A stretch of DNA of 64,000 nt from Pseudomonas poae (GCA_028869255.1 CP110972.1:5432001-5496000); one strand, 5' to 3'; positions 17,744-27,499 are shown, numbered from the stretch's first letter. A program made the numbers and translations. Notes: generated by a model not told the origin, from the letters alone.

Positions 17744-20194
17744 TTAATCCAATGCTTTCCAGATCTCCGTCGCGTATTCACGGATGGTGCGGTCCGAGCT
17801 GAACCAGCCCATTCGCGCCGTATTCAGCACCGCCGAGCGCCACCACGCCTTGGAATCATGCCAATGCGCCTCGACCCGCGCCTGGGCGTCCCAGTAGGAG
17901 TCAAAGTCGGCACAGACCAGGAAGCGGTCGTAGTCGATCAGCCCGTCGATCAGCCCCACATACCGGCCCGGGTCATCCGGCGAGAACACCCCGCCCCGAA
18001 TCGCTTGCAACACATCGTTGAGGCGATGGGAAGCGGCCACTTCCGGCCCGGCGTGGAACTCACCGGCGTGCTTGCGGGCTTCCACCTGCTCAGCGCTGAG
18101 GCCGAAGATAAACATATGCTCGGCGCCCACGCGCTCGTGCATCTCCACGTTGGCGCCGTCCATGGTGCCGATGGTCAGCGCGCCGTTGAGGCCGAACTTC
18201 ATGTTACTGGTGCCCGAGGCTTCAAAGCCGGCGGTGGAGATCTGCTCCGACAAGTCCGCCGCCGGAATGATGCTTTCCGCCAGGCTGACGTTGTAGTTGG
18301 GCAGGAACACCACCTTGAGCAAACCGCGCACGGTCGGGTCGTTGTTGACGGTGCGGGCGATGTCGTTGGTCAGTTTGATGATCAACTTGGCCTGGTGATA
18401 ACTGGCCGCTGCCTTGCCCGCGAAGATCTTCACACGCGGCACCCAGTCGGTGCCCGGCTCGGCACGAATCGCCTGGTACAGCGCCACGGTGTGCAGCAGG
18501 TTCAGCAACTGGCGCTTGTACTCATGGATGCGCTTGACCTGCACATCGAACATCGCCGCCGGGTTCACCGAAATGCCCAGACGCTCATGAATGATCTCGG
18601 CCAGCGCACGCTTGCTGTGCAGGCGCTGGTCAGCGAAGGCTTTGCGGAAGGCCTGTTTCTCGGCGAAGGTTTCCAGCTCCGTCAGGCGGGTTTCCATGGT
18701 GTCGAGAATGTCCGGGCCCAAGGCTTCCACCAGCATCTCGGTGAGTTTCGGGTTGGCCTGGTACAGCCAGCGGCGGAAGGTGATGCCGTTGGTTTTGTTG
18801 TTGATGCGCTCGGGGTACAGCTTGTGCAACTCCGAGAACACCGTGCTGCGCATCAACTGGGTGTGCAAACCGGACACGCCGTTCACGCTATGGGAGCCGA
18901 GGAACGCCAGGTTACCCATGCGCACGCGGCGGCCGTTGTCTTCTTCGATCAGCGACACGGCGCGCAGCACGTCGAAGTCGTGGATGCCCTTGGCGCGCAG
19001 CGAGTCGATGTGCTGGGCGTTGATCAGGTAGATGATCTGCATGTGCCGCGGCAGCATGCGTTCCATCAAACCTACAGGCCAGGTCTCCAACGCCTCGGGC
19101 AGCAAGGTGTGGTTGGTGTAGGAAAGGGTTTCAACCGTCACGTCCCACGCGGCTTCCCACGGGATGTCGTGCAAATCCACCAACTGGCGCATCAACTCGG
19201 CCACGGCGATGGAGGGGTGAGTGTCGTTGAGCTGGATCGCCGCGTGTTCGCCCAGGCTCAGTACCGAGCCGTGCATGTTCTTGTGGCGGCGCAGCAGGTC
19301 TTGCAGCGAGGCCGAGACGAAGAAGTACTCCTGGCGCAGCCGCAGTTCCTGCCCCGCTTCGGTGCTGTCGGCCGGGTAAAGCACTCGGGAGATGCTTTCG
19401 GCGCGGGCCACTTCGGCGACGGCGCCCAAGTGGTCACCGGCGTTGAAGCGCTCCAGATGCAAGTCTTCCACCGCCCGTGCACGCCACAGGCGCAAGGTGT
19501 TGACGCTGGCGCCACGCCAGCCGACGACCGGGGTGTCATACGCCACTGCGCGTACGGTTTCGTTGGGCGACCACACCTGGATCAGTTTGCCGGAAGAATC
19601 CGGCAGGGTTTCAACGCTGCCGCCAAAGCCGATCGGGTAAATCACCTCGGCCCGTTCGAATTCCCACGGGTTGCCGAAATCCAGCCAGCGCTCGGTCTGC
19701 TCCTGCTGCCAGCCATCGACAATCGCCTGACGGAACAGGCCGTGTTCATAACGAATGCCATAACCGTGGCCGGCAATGCCCAGGGTCGACATGCTTTCCA
19801 TAAAGCACGCCGCCAGGCGGCCGAGGCCACCGTTGCCGAGCGCCGCGTCGGGCTCCAGCAGGCGGATGCGCTCCAGGTCCACGCCCAGTTCGGACAGGGC
19901 TTCGCGAGCGATCTCCAGCACGCCGAGGTTACTCAGGCTGTCGTAGAGCAAGCGGCCAATCAAAAATTCCAGGGAGAGGTAATACACCCGCTTCTGGCCT
20001 TTGCGGTAAATACGCCTCGTATGGTCCATCCAGTGGTCGACCATCTGGTCGCGAGCGGCCAGGGCAATCGCTTCGAACCAGTCATGGTCGAAGGCGTGAT
20101 CCGGGTCCTTGCCCACCGCATAGGTGAGTTTGGTCAAGACAGCATCGCGGAATGCGGCTACCTCTGCTTCTCGTGCAAGCGGTTCCTGAGACAT
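17744..20194 (-). CDS. glgP: Glycogen/starch phosphorylase
   Basis: This 816-residue GT35 enzyme releases glucose 1-phosphate from alpha-1,4-glucans. The PLP-binding lysine is in SGTSNMKFGLNGALTIGT (Lys666). Other family blocks include EPDAALGNGGLGRLAACFMES, GYGIRYEHGLF and RIHEYKRQLLN. The start MSQEPLAREAEVAAF gives the normal length. No other glg gene is adjacent, so it is a stand-alone phosphorylase. It is separated by about 240 bases of promoter region from the divergent YkgJ-like gene. Confidence 0.97.
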   Translation of the reverse strand: MSQEPLAREAEVAAFRDAVLTKLTYAVGKDPDHAFDHDWFEAIALAARDQMVDHWMDHTRRIYRKGQKRVYYLSLEFLIGRLLYDSLSNLGVLEIAREALSELGVDLERIRLLEPDAALGNGGLGRLAACFMESMSTLGIAGHGYGIRYEHGLFRQAIVDGWQQEQTERWLDFGNPWEFERAEVIYPIGFGGSVETLPDSSGKLIQVWSPNETVRAVAYDTPVVGWRGASVNTLRLWRARAVEDLHLERFNAGDHLGAVAEVARAESISRVLYPADSTEAGQELRLRQEYFFVSASLQDLLRRHKNMHGSVLSLGEHAAIQLNDTHPSIAVAELMRQLVDLHDIPWEAAWDVTVETLSYTNHTLLPEALETWPVGLMERMLPRHMQIIYLINAQHIDSLRAKGIHDFDVLRAVSLIEEDNGRRVRMGNLAFLGSHSVNGVSGLHTQLMRSTVFSELHKLYPERINNKTNGITFRRWLYQANPKLTEMLVEALGPDILDTMETRLTELETFAEKQAFRKAFADQRLHSKRALAEIIHERLGISVNPAAMFDVQVKRIHEYKRQLLNLLHTVALYQAIRAEPGTDWVPRVKIFAGKAAASYHQAKLIIKLTNDIARTVNNDPTVRGLLKVVFLPNYNVSLAESIIPAADLSEQISTAGFEASGTSNMKFGLNGALTIGTMDGANVEMHERVGAEHMFIFGLSAEQVEARKHAGEFHAGPEVAASHRLNDVLQAIRGGVFSPDDPGRYVGLIDGLIDYDRFLVCADFDSYWDAQARVEAHWHDSKAWWRSAVLNTARMGWFSSDRTIREYATEIWKALD

Positions 20195-20431
20195 CGGTGC
20201 GACCTCGGGCGAGATTGAAGGAGTTGCTAGAGCCTAGTCGGTCTGACAGACGGTAGACGGTCTGGTTCGGCAGTTTTTTAACTCATTCACCGTATGCGGG
20301 AAATTGATGCAGGGGCCGTGCCTGCTTTCGTCACCCGCACCGTTGGAGATGAAATCTGCAAAATATTGTTCAAAAAACCACCAATCCCGGTATGATCGCG
20401 CGCCCGGATACCGCCCCACCTTGGAACCCTG

Positions 20432-20866
20432 ATGAAGCCTCAACTGATCGCCGCCGCGGAACTCGACCGTCTCGAGACCTGGCAGAAATATTCCGCCCAC
20501 ATGTGCGGTGGCTGCGTGTCCAGCTGCTGCACGCTGCCGGTTGAGGTGAAGATCAAGGACCTGATCCGCATTGGCATCGTCGATGAGTTCGAGCGCGGCG
20601 ACCCGCCGAAGAACATCGCCAAGCGTTTGCAGAAGGAAGGCATCGTCGAGCGCTTCAATTCCAAATCCGAGATTTTTACCCTGCAGCGCATGAGCAACAA
20701 CGACTGCCTGTACCTGGATCGTAAGACGCGCTTCTGCACTATTTATGACAAGCGCCCGGATACCTGCCGCAACCACCCGAAAATCGGGCCGCGCCCGGGA
20801 TATTGCGCGTACAAGCCGAAAGAAGTGGTGCGCGAGACCAAGTTCAAGACCCTCGACAAGTTCTGA
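20432..20866 (+). CDS. YkgJ family cysteine cluster protein
   Basis: This 144-residue cytoplasmic protein has the cysteine pattern of the CxxCxxxCC family: CGGCVSSCC near residue 30, then NDCLYLD, FCTIYDKRPDTCRNHP and GYCAY. These cysteines probably bind a metal or an Fe-S cluster. The exact function is unknown. The start MKPQLIAAAELDRLE follows an upstream ACCCTG without a strong ribosome site. It is divergent from glgP and convergent with typA. Confidence 0.9.
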   Translation: MKPQLIAAAELDRLETWQKYSAHMCGGCVSSCCTLPVEVKIKDLIRIGIVDEFERGDPPKNIAKRLQKEGIVERFNSKSEIFTLQRMSNNDCLYLDRKTRFCTIYDKRPDTCRNHPKIGPRPGYCAYKPKEVVRETKFKTLDKF

Positions 20867-20890
20867 TCCAGGAGATCTAGAGACCTTTCG

Positions 20891-20973
20891 GGCCTCATCG
20901 CAGGCAAGCCAGCTCCCACATTTTGATCTGTGAACACATTCAAGTGTGGGAGCTGGCTTGCCTGCGATGGGGC
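20891..20973. repeat. REPIN, GCTGGCTTGCCTGCGAT type, arms reversed
   Basis: REP arms CATCGCAGGCAAGCCAGCTC and complement lie with GCGAT ends outward. They extend to GGCC/GGCC at the tips, giving a long stem between the YkgJ-like gene and the typA terminator. Confidence 0.9.
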
Positions 20974-21004
20974 CAACACAGTCACCACACAAACTGCAGG
21001 CACA

Positions 21005-21041
21005 AAAAAACGCCCCCGGCCTTTCGACCGGGGGCGTTTTT
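21005..21041. terminator. Bidirectional terminator between ykgJ-like gene and typA
   Basis: A strong stem ACGCCCCCGG/CCGGGGGCGT is flanked by A and T runs on both sides. It ends typA on the minus strand and can end the upstream gene on the plus strand. Confidence 0.9.
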
Positions 21042-21059
21042 CATTCAGCCTGAGTTAAC

Positions 21060-22880
21060 TCAGTTCTTGGCTTTCTTGGCAGCGCGGGTACGCTCGCCTT
21101 CGTCCAGGATCTTCTTACGCAGGCGGATCGACTTCGGCGTCACTTCGCACAGCTCGTCGTCCTGGATGAATTCCAGAGCCTGTTCCAGGGTGAAGCGAAC
21201 AGGTGGAACCAGGGCGATGGTTTCGTCTTTACCCGAAGCACGCATGTTGTCGAGCTTCTTGCCTTTGGTTGGGTTGACGCCCATGTCGTTGTCACGGCTG
21301 TTCAGACCAACGATCTGACCGTTGTAGATCTCTTGACCGTGCTCAACGAACAGCTTGCCACGCGCCTGGAGGGTTTCCAGGGAGTAGGTCAGTGCCTTGC
21401 CGGTTTCTACCGATACCAGAACACCGTTCTGACGGCCGGACATGTCGCCGGACTTCATAGTGTCGTAGCGATCGAAGATCGAGGTCAGGATGCCAGCACC
21501 GTTGGTCAGGGTCAGGAACTGGTTACGGAAACCGATCAGACCGCGAGCAGGGATGTTGTATTCCAGACGCACACGGCCTTTGCCATCCGGCACCATGTTG
21601 GTCAGGTCGCCTTTACGCAGGCCCATCTCTTCCATGACCTTGCCCTGGGATTCTTCAGGGGTGTCGATGGTCACGTTTTCGAACGGTTCCTGCTTCACGC
21701 CGTCAACCTGACGGATGATCACTTCAGGACGACCAACGCCCATTTCGAAGCCTTCGCGACGCATGGTTTCGATCAGTACCGAGAGGTGCAGCTCACCACG
21801 GCCGGAAACCTTGAACTTGTCAGCCGAGTCGCCTTCTTCAACGCGCAGTGCAACGTTGTACAGCAGCTCTTTGTCCAGACGTTCCTTGATGTTACGGGAA
21901 GTCACGAACTTGCCTTCTTTACCGCAGAAAGGCGAGTCGTTTACCTGGAAGGTCATGGAAACGGTTGGCTCGTCAACGGTCAGAGGCTTCATCGCCTCGA
22001 CGTTGTCCGGCTGGCACAGGGTGTCGGAGATGAACAGCGAGTCCATACCGCTCACGCACACGATGTCGCCGGCGAACGCTTCTTCAACGTCGATGCGGTG
22101 CAGGCCGTGGTGACCCATCAGCTTCAGGATACGACCGTTGCGCTTCTTGCCGTCAGCACCGATAGCCACAACTGGAGTGTTCGGCTTGACGCTACCACGA
22201 GCGATACGGCCAACGCCGATAACACCCAGGAAGCTGTTGTAGTCCAGTGCCGAGATTTGCATCTGGAACGGACCGTCACGGTCAACTTTTGGAGCCGGTA
22301 CGTTGTCGACGATCGACTGGTACAGCGGGGTCATGTCTTCAGCCATGTCGGTGTGTTCCAGACCGGCAATGCCGTTCAGGGCCGAGGCGTAGACGACTTT
22401 GAAGTCCAGCTGTTCTTCGGTAGCACCCAGGTTGTCGAACAGGTCGAAGATCTGGTCCAGAACCCAGTCCGGACGCGCGCCTGGACGGTCAACCTTGTTG
22501 ATGCACACGATCGGACGCAGGCCGGCTTCGAAAGCCTTCTTGGTCACGAAACGGGTTTGCGGCATAGGGCCGTCTTGAGCGTCAACCAGCAGCAGAACGG
22601 AGTCAACCATCGACATCACGCGTTCTACTTCGCCGCCGAAGTCGGCGTGGCCCGGGGTGTCCACGATGTTGATGTGGTAGCCGTTCCAGTTGATAGCGGT
22701 GTTTTTAGCCAGGATGGTAATACCGCGCTCTTTTTCCTGGTCGTTGGAGTCCATCACGCGCTCGTCGTTGAGCTCGTTGCGCTCCAGGGTGCCGGATTGA
22801 CGCAGGAGTTTGTCTACCAGGGTGGTTTTACCATGGTCAACGTGGGCAATGATGGCGATGTTACGTAGATTTTCGATCAC
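21060..22880 (-). CDS. typA: Ribosome-associated GTPase TypA/BipA
   Basis: This 606-residue translational GTPase of the EF-G family acts on ribosome assembly and stress adaptation. The G motifs are [12 protein letters not shown] (G1), [15 protein letters not shown] (G3) and [13 protein letters not shown] (G4). They are followed by beta-barrel, alpha-beta and the TypA-specific C-terminal domain ([20 protein letters not shown]). The length matches the family. It is followed by a strong terminator. The 139-base gap to thiI should hold its promoter. Confidence 0.97.
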   Translation of the reverse strand: MIENLRNIAIIAHVDHGKTTLVDKLLRQSGTLERNELNDERVMDSNDQEKERGITILAKNTAINWNGYHINIVDTPGHADFGGEVERVMSMVDSVLLLVDAQDGPMPQTRFVTKKAFEAGLRPIVCINKVDRPGARPDWVLDQIFDLFDNLGATEEQLDFKVVYASALNGIAGLEHTDMAEDMTPLYQSIVDNVPAPKVDRDGPFQMQISALDYNSFLGVIGVGRIARGSVKPNTPVVAIGADGKKRNGRILKLMGHHGLHRIDVEEAFAGDIVCVSGMDSLFISDTLCQPDNVEAMKPLTVDEPTVSMTFQVNDSPFCGKEGKFVTSRNIKERLDKELLYNVALRVEEGDSADKFKVSGRGELHLSVLIETMRREGFEMGVGRPEVIIRQVDGVKQEPFENVTIDTPEESQGKVMEEMGLRKGDLTNMVPDGKGRVRLEYNIPARGLIGFRNQFLTLTNGAGILTSIFDRYDTMKSGDMSGRQNGVLVSVETGKALTYSLETLQARGKLFVEHGQEIYNGQIVGLNSRDNDMGVNPTKGKKLDNMRASGKDETIALVPPVRFTLEQALEFIQDDELCEVTPKSIRLRKKILDEGERTRAAKKAKN

Positions 22881-23019
22881 TTGTGTATCTCGATCAGAGG
22901 ATTCGGTGTGCTGACAGGTCGTGGCAGCGATTAACAGTAGAGTCAGGCCTTGCCGTTACAGCTTGACGGCAGAGTCGGGGGGCCGGTGACGCAGGCCACA
23001 GGCAAACAGCCCCGGGCTC

Positions 23020-24474
23020 TTAGCTCGGTCGATAAACGCGCACATTGGCATACCCCTCACTGAGCAAATGGTGGGCATGCAGGCGACTCATCACGCCTTT
23101 GTCGCAATACAGCAGGTACTGACGGCTGTTATCCAGTTCCTTGAAACGCGCGTTCAGTGCGTAGAACGGCAGCGTTTGCACGTCGATGCCGGCGATTTCC
23201 AGCGGCTCATCTTCCGCGGCATCCGGGTGACGGATGTCGACGACAATCTGGCCGGCCAGGGCTTCGCTGACTTCTTCGATTTGCACATCCTGGCCCAACT
23301 CGTCGATCACGCGATCGATCGGGACCAGTTTGGCGTTCTCGAGCGCACGCTCCAGAATCGCCATATCAAACTGTTGTTCTTCATATTCCACGCGGTTGCG
23401 CTTGGCGTGGGTCTTGGGGTTCACCGAAATGACCCCGCAGTACTCAGGCATATGCTTGGCAAAGTCGGCGGTGCCGATCTGTTCTGCCAGGTCGATGATG
23501 TCCTGTTTATGGCTGGCGATCAGCGGGCGCAAGACCAGCTTCTCGGTGACGCAATCAATCAGCGATAGGTTCGGCAGCGTCTGGCTGGACACCTGTGAGA
23601 TCGCTTCACCGGTCACCAGCGCATCGATCTGCAATTGATCGGCGATTCGGGACGCAGCGCGCAACATCATACGCTTCAATACCACGCCCATATGACTGTT
23701 ATCGACTTTGCCGAGAATTTCGCCCAGCACTTCCTCGAACGGTACGCTCACAAATAGCACGCGTTGGGAGCTGCCGTACTTCTTCCAGATAAAGTGCGCG
23801 ACTTCCATCACGCCCAATTCATGTGCACGCCCGCCCAGGTTAAAGAAGCAGAAGTGGCTCATGAGGCCGCGGCGCATGATCTGGTAGGCCGCGACCGTGG
23901 AATCGAAACCGCCGGACATCAGCACCAGGGTCTGTTCGAGGGCACCCAGCGGGTAGCCGCCGATGCTGTTGTGCTGGCTGTGGATCACAAACAACCGTTG
24001 GTCGCGAATTTCCATGCGCACTTCAATTTGCGGCGCTTTCAGGGAAATTCCGGCGGCGCCGCACTCGCGACGCAGCGTGCTGCCGACGTATTTCTCCACA
24101 TCCATGGAGCTGAACGGGTGTTTGCCGGCGCGCTTGCAACGCACCGAAAAGATCTTGCCTTCCAGCGACTCGCCGTAGTGCAGCTTGCACTTCTCGGTGA
24201 TGTCGTCGAAGTCGCCCAGCGGGTACTCATCCACCTGCAGGAAATGCGCGATACCCGGCATGCAGCTCAGGCGCTCGGTCATGTCCTTCAAGGCTTTGGC
24301 GTCGGTGATACGGGTTTCCAGCTCGAGGTTGTCCCACACGCCATTCACCACCACAGCCGGGTCCAGATCGCGGAGCACGGCACGGATGTTCTTGGCCAAC
24401 TGACGGATGAAACGCGTCCGTACCGGTCGGCTTTTGATGGTGATCTCGGGGAAGACTTTTACGATTAATTTCAT
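23020..24474 (-). CDS. thiI: tRNA 4-thiouridine synthetase ThiI with rhodanese domain
   Basis: This enzyme makes s4U8 in tRNA and passes sulphur to thiamine thiazole. The 484-residue protein has an N-terminal ferredoxin-like/THUMP region, a PP-loop [14 protein letters not shown] in the middle and a C-terminal rhodanese domain. The sulphur-carrying Cys is in LYCDKGVMS (Cys457, the equivalent of E. coli Cys456). The start [17 protein letters not shown] at 24474 was chosen over a longer open frame because it fits the family N-terminus. It is transcribed away from glnA. Confidence 0.97.
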   Translation of the reverse strand: MKLIVKVFPEITIKSRPVRTRFIRQLAKNIRAVLRDLDPAVVVNGVWDNLELETRITDAKALKDMTERLSCMPGIAHFLQVDEYPLGDFDDITEKCKLHYGESLEGKIFSVRCKRAGKHPFSSMDVEKYVGSTLRRECGAAGISLKAPQIEVRMEIRDQRLFVIHSQHNSIGGYPLGALEQTLVLMSGGFDSTVAAYQIMRRGLMSHFCFFNLGGRAHELGVMEVAHFIWKKYGSSQRVLFVSVPFEEVLGEILGKVDNSHMGVVLKRMMLRAASRIADQLQIDALVTGEAISQVSSQTLPNLSLIDCVTEKLVLRPLIASHKQDIIDLAEQIGTADFAKHMPEYCGVISVNPKTHAKRNRVEYEEQQFDMAILERALENAKLVPIDRVIDELGQDVQIEEVSEALAGQIVVDIRHPDAAEDEPLEIAGIDVQTLPFYALNARFKELDNSRQYLLYCDKGVMSRLHAHHLLSEGYANVRVYRPS

Positions 24475-24570
24475 GGAAACAGCGCGCGCCGGGCCTGCTG
24501 AAAAAGGGGGGCGCGGATTATAGCGGAAATCGCTCAAGGTTTAACCAGTTAATATGCATCACAGGTTGCG

Positions 24571-24618
24571 CGCACCAAAACAGGTCATTTATATAAACGG
24601 ACGCCTGTTTTCGGTGCG
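24571..24618. promoter_or_regulatory. Long dyad upstream of glnA, candidate NtrC enhancer
   Basis: CGCACCAAAACAGG (24571-24584) and CCTGTTTTCGGTGCG (24604-24618) form a 14-bp inverted repeat with one extra base and an AT-rich centre of 19 bases. The GCACC/GGTGC ends resemble NtrC half-sites. The centre lies about 120 bases before the predicted glnA start, a usual enhancer distance. Confidence 0.55.
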
Positions 24619-24690
24619 TTATTTATTCCGCTTCAGCGGATTGCACCGTTATAGGGGCCATTTTGAGGCAAAAAGGCCATGTTGGCGCAC

Positions 24691-24706
24691 TGGCATGCAA
24701 TTTGCT
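24691..24706 (+). promoter_or_regulatory. Sigma-54 (-24/-12) promoter of glnA
   Basis: TGGCATGCAATTTGCT has GG and GC separated by exactly ten bases, with the conserved TTTGC at -12. The predicted transcription start is near 24717, leaving a 90-base leader. Glutamine synthetase genes are classically NtrC/sigma-54 controlled. Confidence 0.8.
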
Positions 24707-24808
24707 CTCTTGTGAGGCAGGTTGCCATGGCGGACTATCCGCGCCGGCATCACCCACATTCTAAGGGCTAACTCCACTACCCCAGCCCGAAGCCACCCGG
24801 AGGACACT

Positions 24809-26215
24809 ATGTCGAAGTCGGTTCAACTCATCAAAGATCATGACGTTAAATGGATTGATCTGCGCTTCACGGACACCAAAGGCACTCAGCACCACGTGAC
24901 CATGCCGGCTCGCGACGCGCTGGATGACGCTTTCTTCGAAGAAGGCAAAATGTTCGACGGTTCCTCCATCGCCGGCTGGAAAGGCATCGAAGCCTCCGAC
25001 ATGATCCTGATGCCGGACGACAGCACTGCCGTGCTCGACCCGTTCACCGAAGAAGCCACCCTGATCCTGGTGTGCGACGTGATCGAGCCTTCGACCATGC
25101 AAGGCTACGACCGCGACCCACGTGCGATCGCCAAGCGTGCCGAGGAATACCTGAAGTCCACCGGTATCGGTGACACCGTATTCGTAGGCCCAGAGCCAGA
25201 ATTCTTCATCTTCGACCAAGTGAAGTTCAAGTCCGATATCTCTGGTTCCATGTTCAAGATCTACTCCGAACAAGGCTCCTGGATGTCCGACCAGGACGTG
25301 GAAGGCGGCAACCATGGCCACCGTCCAGGTATCAAAGGTGGTTACTTCCCGGTTCCGCCGTTCGACCACGACCACGAAATCCGTACCTCCATGTGCAACG
25401 CCATGGAAGACATGGGCCTGGTCATCGAAGTGCACCACCACGAAGTGGCCACTGCCGGTCAGAACGAAATCGGTGTGAAGTTCAACACCCTGGTAGCCAA
25501 GGCTGACGAAGTTCAGACCCTGAAGTACTGCGTACACAACACTGCCGTGGCTTACGGCCGTACCGCAACCTTCATGCCTAAGCCTCTGTACGGCGATAAC
25601 GGTTCGGGTATGCACGTTCACCTGTCCATCGCCAAAGATGGCAAGAACACCTTCGCTGGCGAAGGTTATGCCGGCCTGTCCGACACCGCCCTGTACTTCA
25701 TCGGCGGTATCATCAAGCACGGTAAGGCCCTGAACGGCTTCACCAACCCGTCGACCAACTCCTACAAGCGTCTGGTCCCAGGTTTCGAAGCACCGGTAAT
25801 GCTGGCCTACTCGGCTCGCAACCGTTCCGCCTCGATCCGTATTCCTTACGTGTCCAGCCCTCGTGCTCGCCGTATCGAAGCACGCTTCCCGGATCCGGCT
25901 GCCAACCCATACCTGGCCTTCGCTGCCCTGGTAATGGCTGGCCTGGACGGTATCCAGAACAAGATCCACCCTGGCGATGCCGCCGACAAAAACTTGTACG
26001 ACCTGCCGCCTGAAGAGGCCAAAGAGATCCCACAAGTGTGCGGCAGCCTGAAAGAAGCCCTGGAAGAGCTGGACAAGGGCCGTGCGTTCCTGACCAAAGG
26101 CGGCGTGTTCAGCGACGACTTTATCGATGCCTACATCGAGCTGAAAAGCGCAGAAGAAATCAAGGTTCGCACCTTCGTACACCCACTGGAATACGAGCTG
26201 TACTACAGCTGCTGA
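24809..26215 (+). CDS. glnA: Glutamine synthetase type I
   Basis: This enzyme makes glutamine from glutamate, ammonia and ATP, and is the core step of ammonium assimilation. It has 468 residues from [15 protein letters not shown]; the ATG at 24809 follows GGAGGACACT, and the longer open frame upstream is not coding. Motifs include [11 protein letters not shown], the ATP-site [16 protein letters not shown] and the adenylylation site NLYDLPPEE with Tyr397, which makes it GSI-beta. Codon use is strongly biased (highly expressed). It has a sigma-54 promoter, a terminator, and ntrBC about 2.3 kb downstream. Confidence 0.98.
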   Translation: MSKSVQLIKDHDVKWIDLRFTDTKGTQHHVTMPARDALDDAFFEEGKMFDGSSIAGWKGIEASDMILMPDDSTAVLDPFTEEATLILVCDVIEPSTMQGYDRDPRAIAKRAEEYLKSTGIGDTVFVGPEPEFFIFDQVKFKSDISGSMFKIYSEQGSWMSDQDVEGGNHGHRPGIKGGYFPVPPFDHDHEIRTSMCNAMEDMGLVIEVHHHEVATAGQNEIGVKFNTLVAKADEVQTLKYCVHNTAVAYGRTATFMPKPLYGDNGSGMHVHLSIAKDGKNTFAGEGYAGLSDTALYFIGGIIKHGKALNGFTNPSTNSYKRLVPGFEAPVMLAYSARNRSASIRIPYVSSPRARRIEARFPDPAANPYLAFAALVMAGLDGIQNKIHPGDAADKNLYDLPPEEAKEIPQVCGSLKEALEELDKGRAFLTKGGVFSDDFIDAYIELKSAEEIKVRTFVHPLEYELYYSC

Positions 26216-26247
26216 TCCGGTAGCGCCGCTGCTTGAAGCGGCGTGAC

Positions 26248-26279
26248 AAAAAAGACCTCCTTCGGGAGGTCTTTTTTTT
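26248..26279. terminator. Bidirectional terminator after glnA
   Basis: AAAAAAGACCTCC-TTCG-GGAGGTCTTTTTTTT is a strong stem with a UUCG-type loop and T runs on both strands. It serves glnA and the convergent DUF6124-like gene. Confidence 0.93.
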
Positions 26280-26288
26280 GCCTGGGAT

Positions 26289-26528
26289 TTAGCGGGTCGG
26301 GGTATGGCGGTCGAGCATCTTGCCAACCATCTGCGTGCCCAGCGCACTCAACTGGTGGATGGCCAGGACCGTATCGCGAGTTTTACCTTCCAGCGCTTCA
26401 GACAGGTCGAGCAACAATGCGCTGACTGAGGAGAAGGTTTCCAGGCTATTGACCATCAGGGCTTCGTCGTCGGTATCGGGGGCGATGGTGAAGACGGATG
26501 AAGGCGGATTTGGGGTTGCTTTGAACAT
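26289..26528 (-). CDS. Small DUF6124/DUF3077-like protein
   Basis: This 79-residue protein starts MFKATPNPPSS and contains FTIAPDTDDEALMVNSLETF and LEGKTRDTVLAIHQLSALG, the pattern of a Pseudomonas-specific family (DUF6124, earlier DUF3077) that occurs in several copies per genome. The function is unknown. It has no signal peptide and is mostly helical. GAGGA lies nine bases before the ATG. The mRNA leader is unusually long (about 300 bases) and contains the two-state pairing blocks described separately, so its translation is probably regulated by RNA structure. Confidence 0.8.
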   Translation of the reverse strand: MFKATPNPPSSVFTIAPDTDDEALMVNSLETFSSVSALLLDLSEALEGKTRDTVLAIHQLSALGTQMVGKMLDRHTPTR

Positions 26529-26530
26529 GT

Positions 26531-26709
26531 CTTAACTTCCTCGAATGAGGCCGCCATCGACTCGCTACTAAACGATAGGGTGGCAGCTGGGCGCAGGTTA
26601 GTAGACCGGGGAAGTTAAGCAAAAGCCGGCGCACCCGAAGGTGCCCTACGCACAGCCGCCATATAAGGCCGGTGTGGTACGACTTAACTTAACCCTCAGG
26701 CTACTAAAC
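26531..26709 (-). promoter_or_regulatory. Candidate two-state RNA leader (riboswitch-like) of the DUF6124-like gene
   Basis: On the minus-strand RNA the order is A1 GUUUAGUAG (26709-26701), B1 AAGUUAAG (26690-26683), a branched insert with a GCACC-UUCG-GGUGC hairpin (26644-26631), B' CUUAACUUCC (26619-26610), A' CUACUAAC (26604-26597), A2 GUUUAGUAG (26573-26565) and B2 GGAAGUUAAG (26540-26531). The AUG follows at 26528. A1-B1 with B'-A' is one nested helix pair. B'-A' with A2-B2 is the other and covers the GGA of the Shine-Dalgarno. The two exclude each other. Pairing was read by eye. Confidence 0.6.
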
Positions 26710-26857
26710 CTGATCGCTCATAAGCAGCGACCGAGCAACCTTAGAGACGACAAGCCAGCCGTACAAGCCGGCGGATTCTGGCGTAACTGTAGGCAAGCGC
26801 GCAAGTTGCGGTAGCCTCGAACTGACGCAGCTCTTAATCTGCAAACCCAATCAAAAA
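26710..26857. other. Upstream part of the DUF6124 leader; no gene seen
   Basis: This stretch contains a further hairpin UCGCU-N7-AGCGA (about 26731-26715, minus strand) and other GC-rich inverted segments. No coding frame is supported. The promoter of the leader should lie here or at the edge of the REPIN, but I could not identify it. Confidence 0.4.
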
Positions 26858-26947
26858 TGTGGGAGCGGGCTTGCTCGCGAATACGGTCTATCAGCCACCA
26901 GATGCATCAACTGACACACCGTATTCGCGAGCAAGCCCGCTCCCACA
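26858..26947. repeat. REPIN, GCGGGCTTGCTCGCGAA type
   Basis: Opposed REP arms. The right arm ends in CCCACA, and the next bases AAGGAG are the ribosome site of the following gene, so the repeat directly abuts the translation start region. Confidence 0.9.
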
Positions 26948-26959
26948 AGGAGTTCACCG

Positions 26960-27499
26960 TTGAAATATAGCCTTGCACTCGCCCTGCTGCTCGCCAGCGC
27001 CTGCGCATCCGCTGCTCCCCCCACCACCCTCGCCCCACTGCTCACCAGCATCGCCGAGCGCCTGACCATCGCCGACCAGGTCGCCCTGAGCAAATGGGAC
27101 AGCCACAAAGCCGTGGAAGACCGCCCACGGGAACAGGCCGTGATCGCCAGCGTAAAAGCCCAGGCGCCCGACTATAAAGTGGCGCCCGAGGCGGCGGAGC
27201 AGTTCTTCAGCGCTCAGATCGAAGCCAATAAACTGGTGCAATACGCCCGGCTGTCCGACTGGCAGCTTCAAGGCAAGGCGCCCGACACCCCGCGCCCCGA
27301 CCTGGTCGGCAAGATCCGCCCCGAACTGGACCAGCTGCAAAAACGCCTGTTGCAACAATTGGCCGACTTCAGCCCCGAACGTACCAACCCCCAGTGCCCA
27401 CAATGGCTAGCCCTGGCCGTGCACGAGCCGCGTTACGAGCCCCTGGTCCAACTCGCAATGACCCGCGCCACAGCCGAGCTGTGCATCTATAAGCCATGA
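26960..27499 (+). CDS. Secreted chorismate mutase (AroQ gamma class)
   Basis: This 179-residue protein starts with TTG at 26960, supported by AAGGAG eight bases before it. It has a cleavable signal peptide (MKYSLALALLLASACASA). The mature part begins with the AroQ helix LLTSIAERLTIADQVALSKW and continues with AVEDRPREQAVI, as in periplasmic *AroQ enzymes that convert chorismate to prephenate outside the cytoplasm. The C-terminal half is helical with two Cys that may pair (NPQCPQWL, AELCIYKP). It is a single gene with no shikimate-pathway neighbour; the physiological role of these secreted mutases is unclear. Confidence 0.88.
   Translation: MKYSLALALLLASACASAAPPTTLAPLLTSIAERLTIADQVALSKWDSHKAVEDRPREQAVIASVKAQAPDYKVAPEAAEQFFSAQIEANKLVQYARLSDWQLQGKAPDTPRPDLVGKIRPELDQLQKRLLQQLADFSPERTNPQCPQWLALAVHEPRYEPLVQLAMTRATAELCIYKP

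Noticed and set aside
17639..20218. Long open frame opposite glgP (859 codons)
   Set aside because: glgP has all catalytic motifs; the opposite frame begins inside a REPIN and shows no domain.
21333..22868. Open frame opposite typA (511 codons)
   Set aside because: It is the mirror of TypA's strong codon bias; no recognisable protein.
24761..26347. Open frame opposite glnA (528 codons)
   Set aside because: glnA is unambiguous, and the frame crosses the glnA promoter and terminator.
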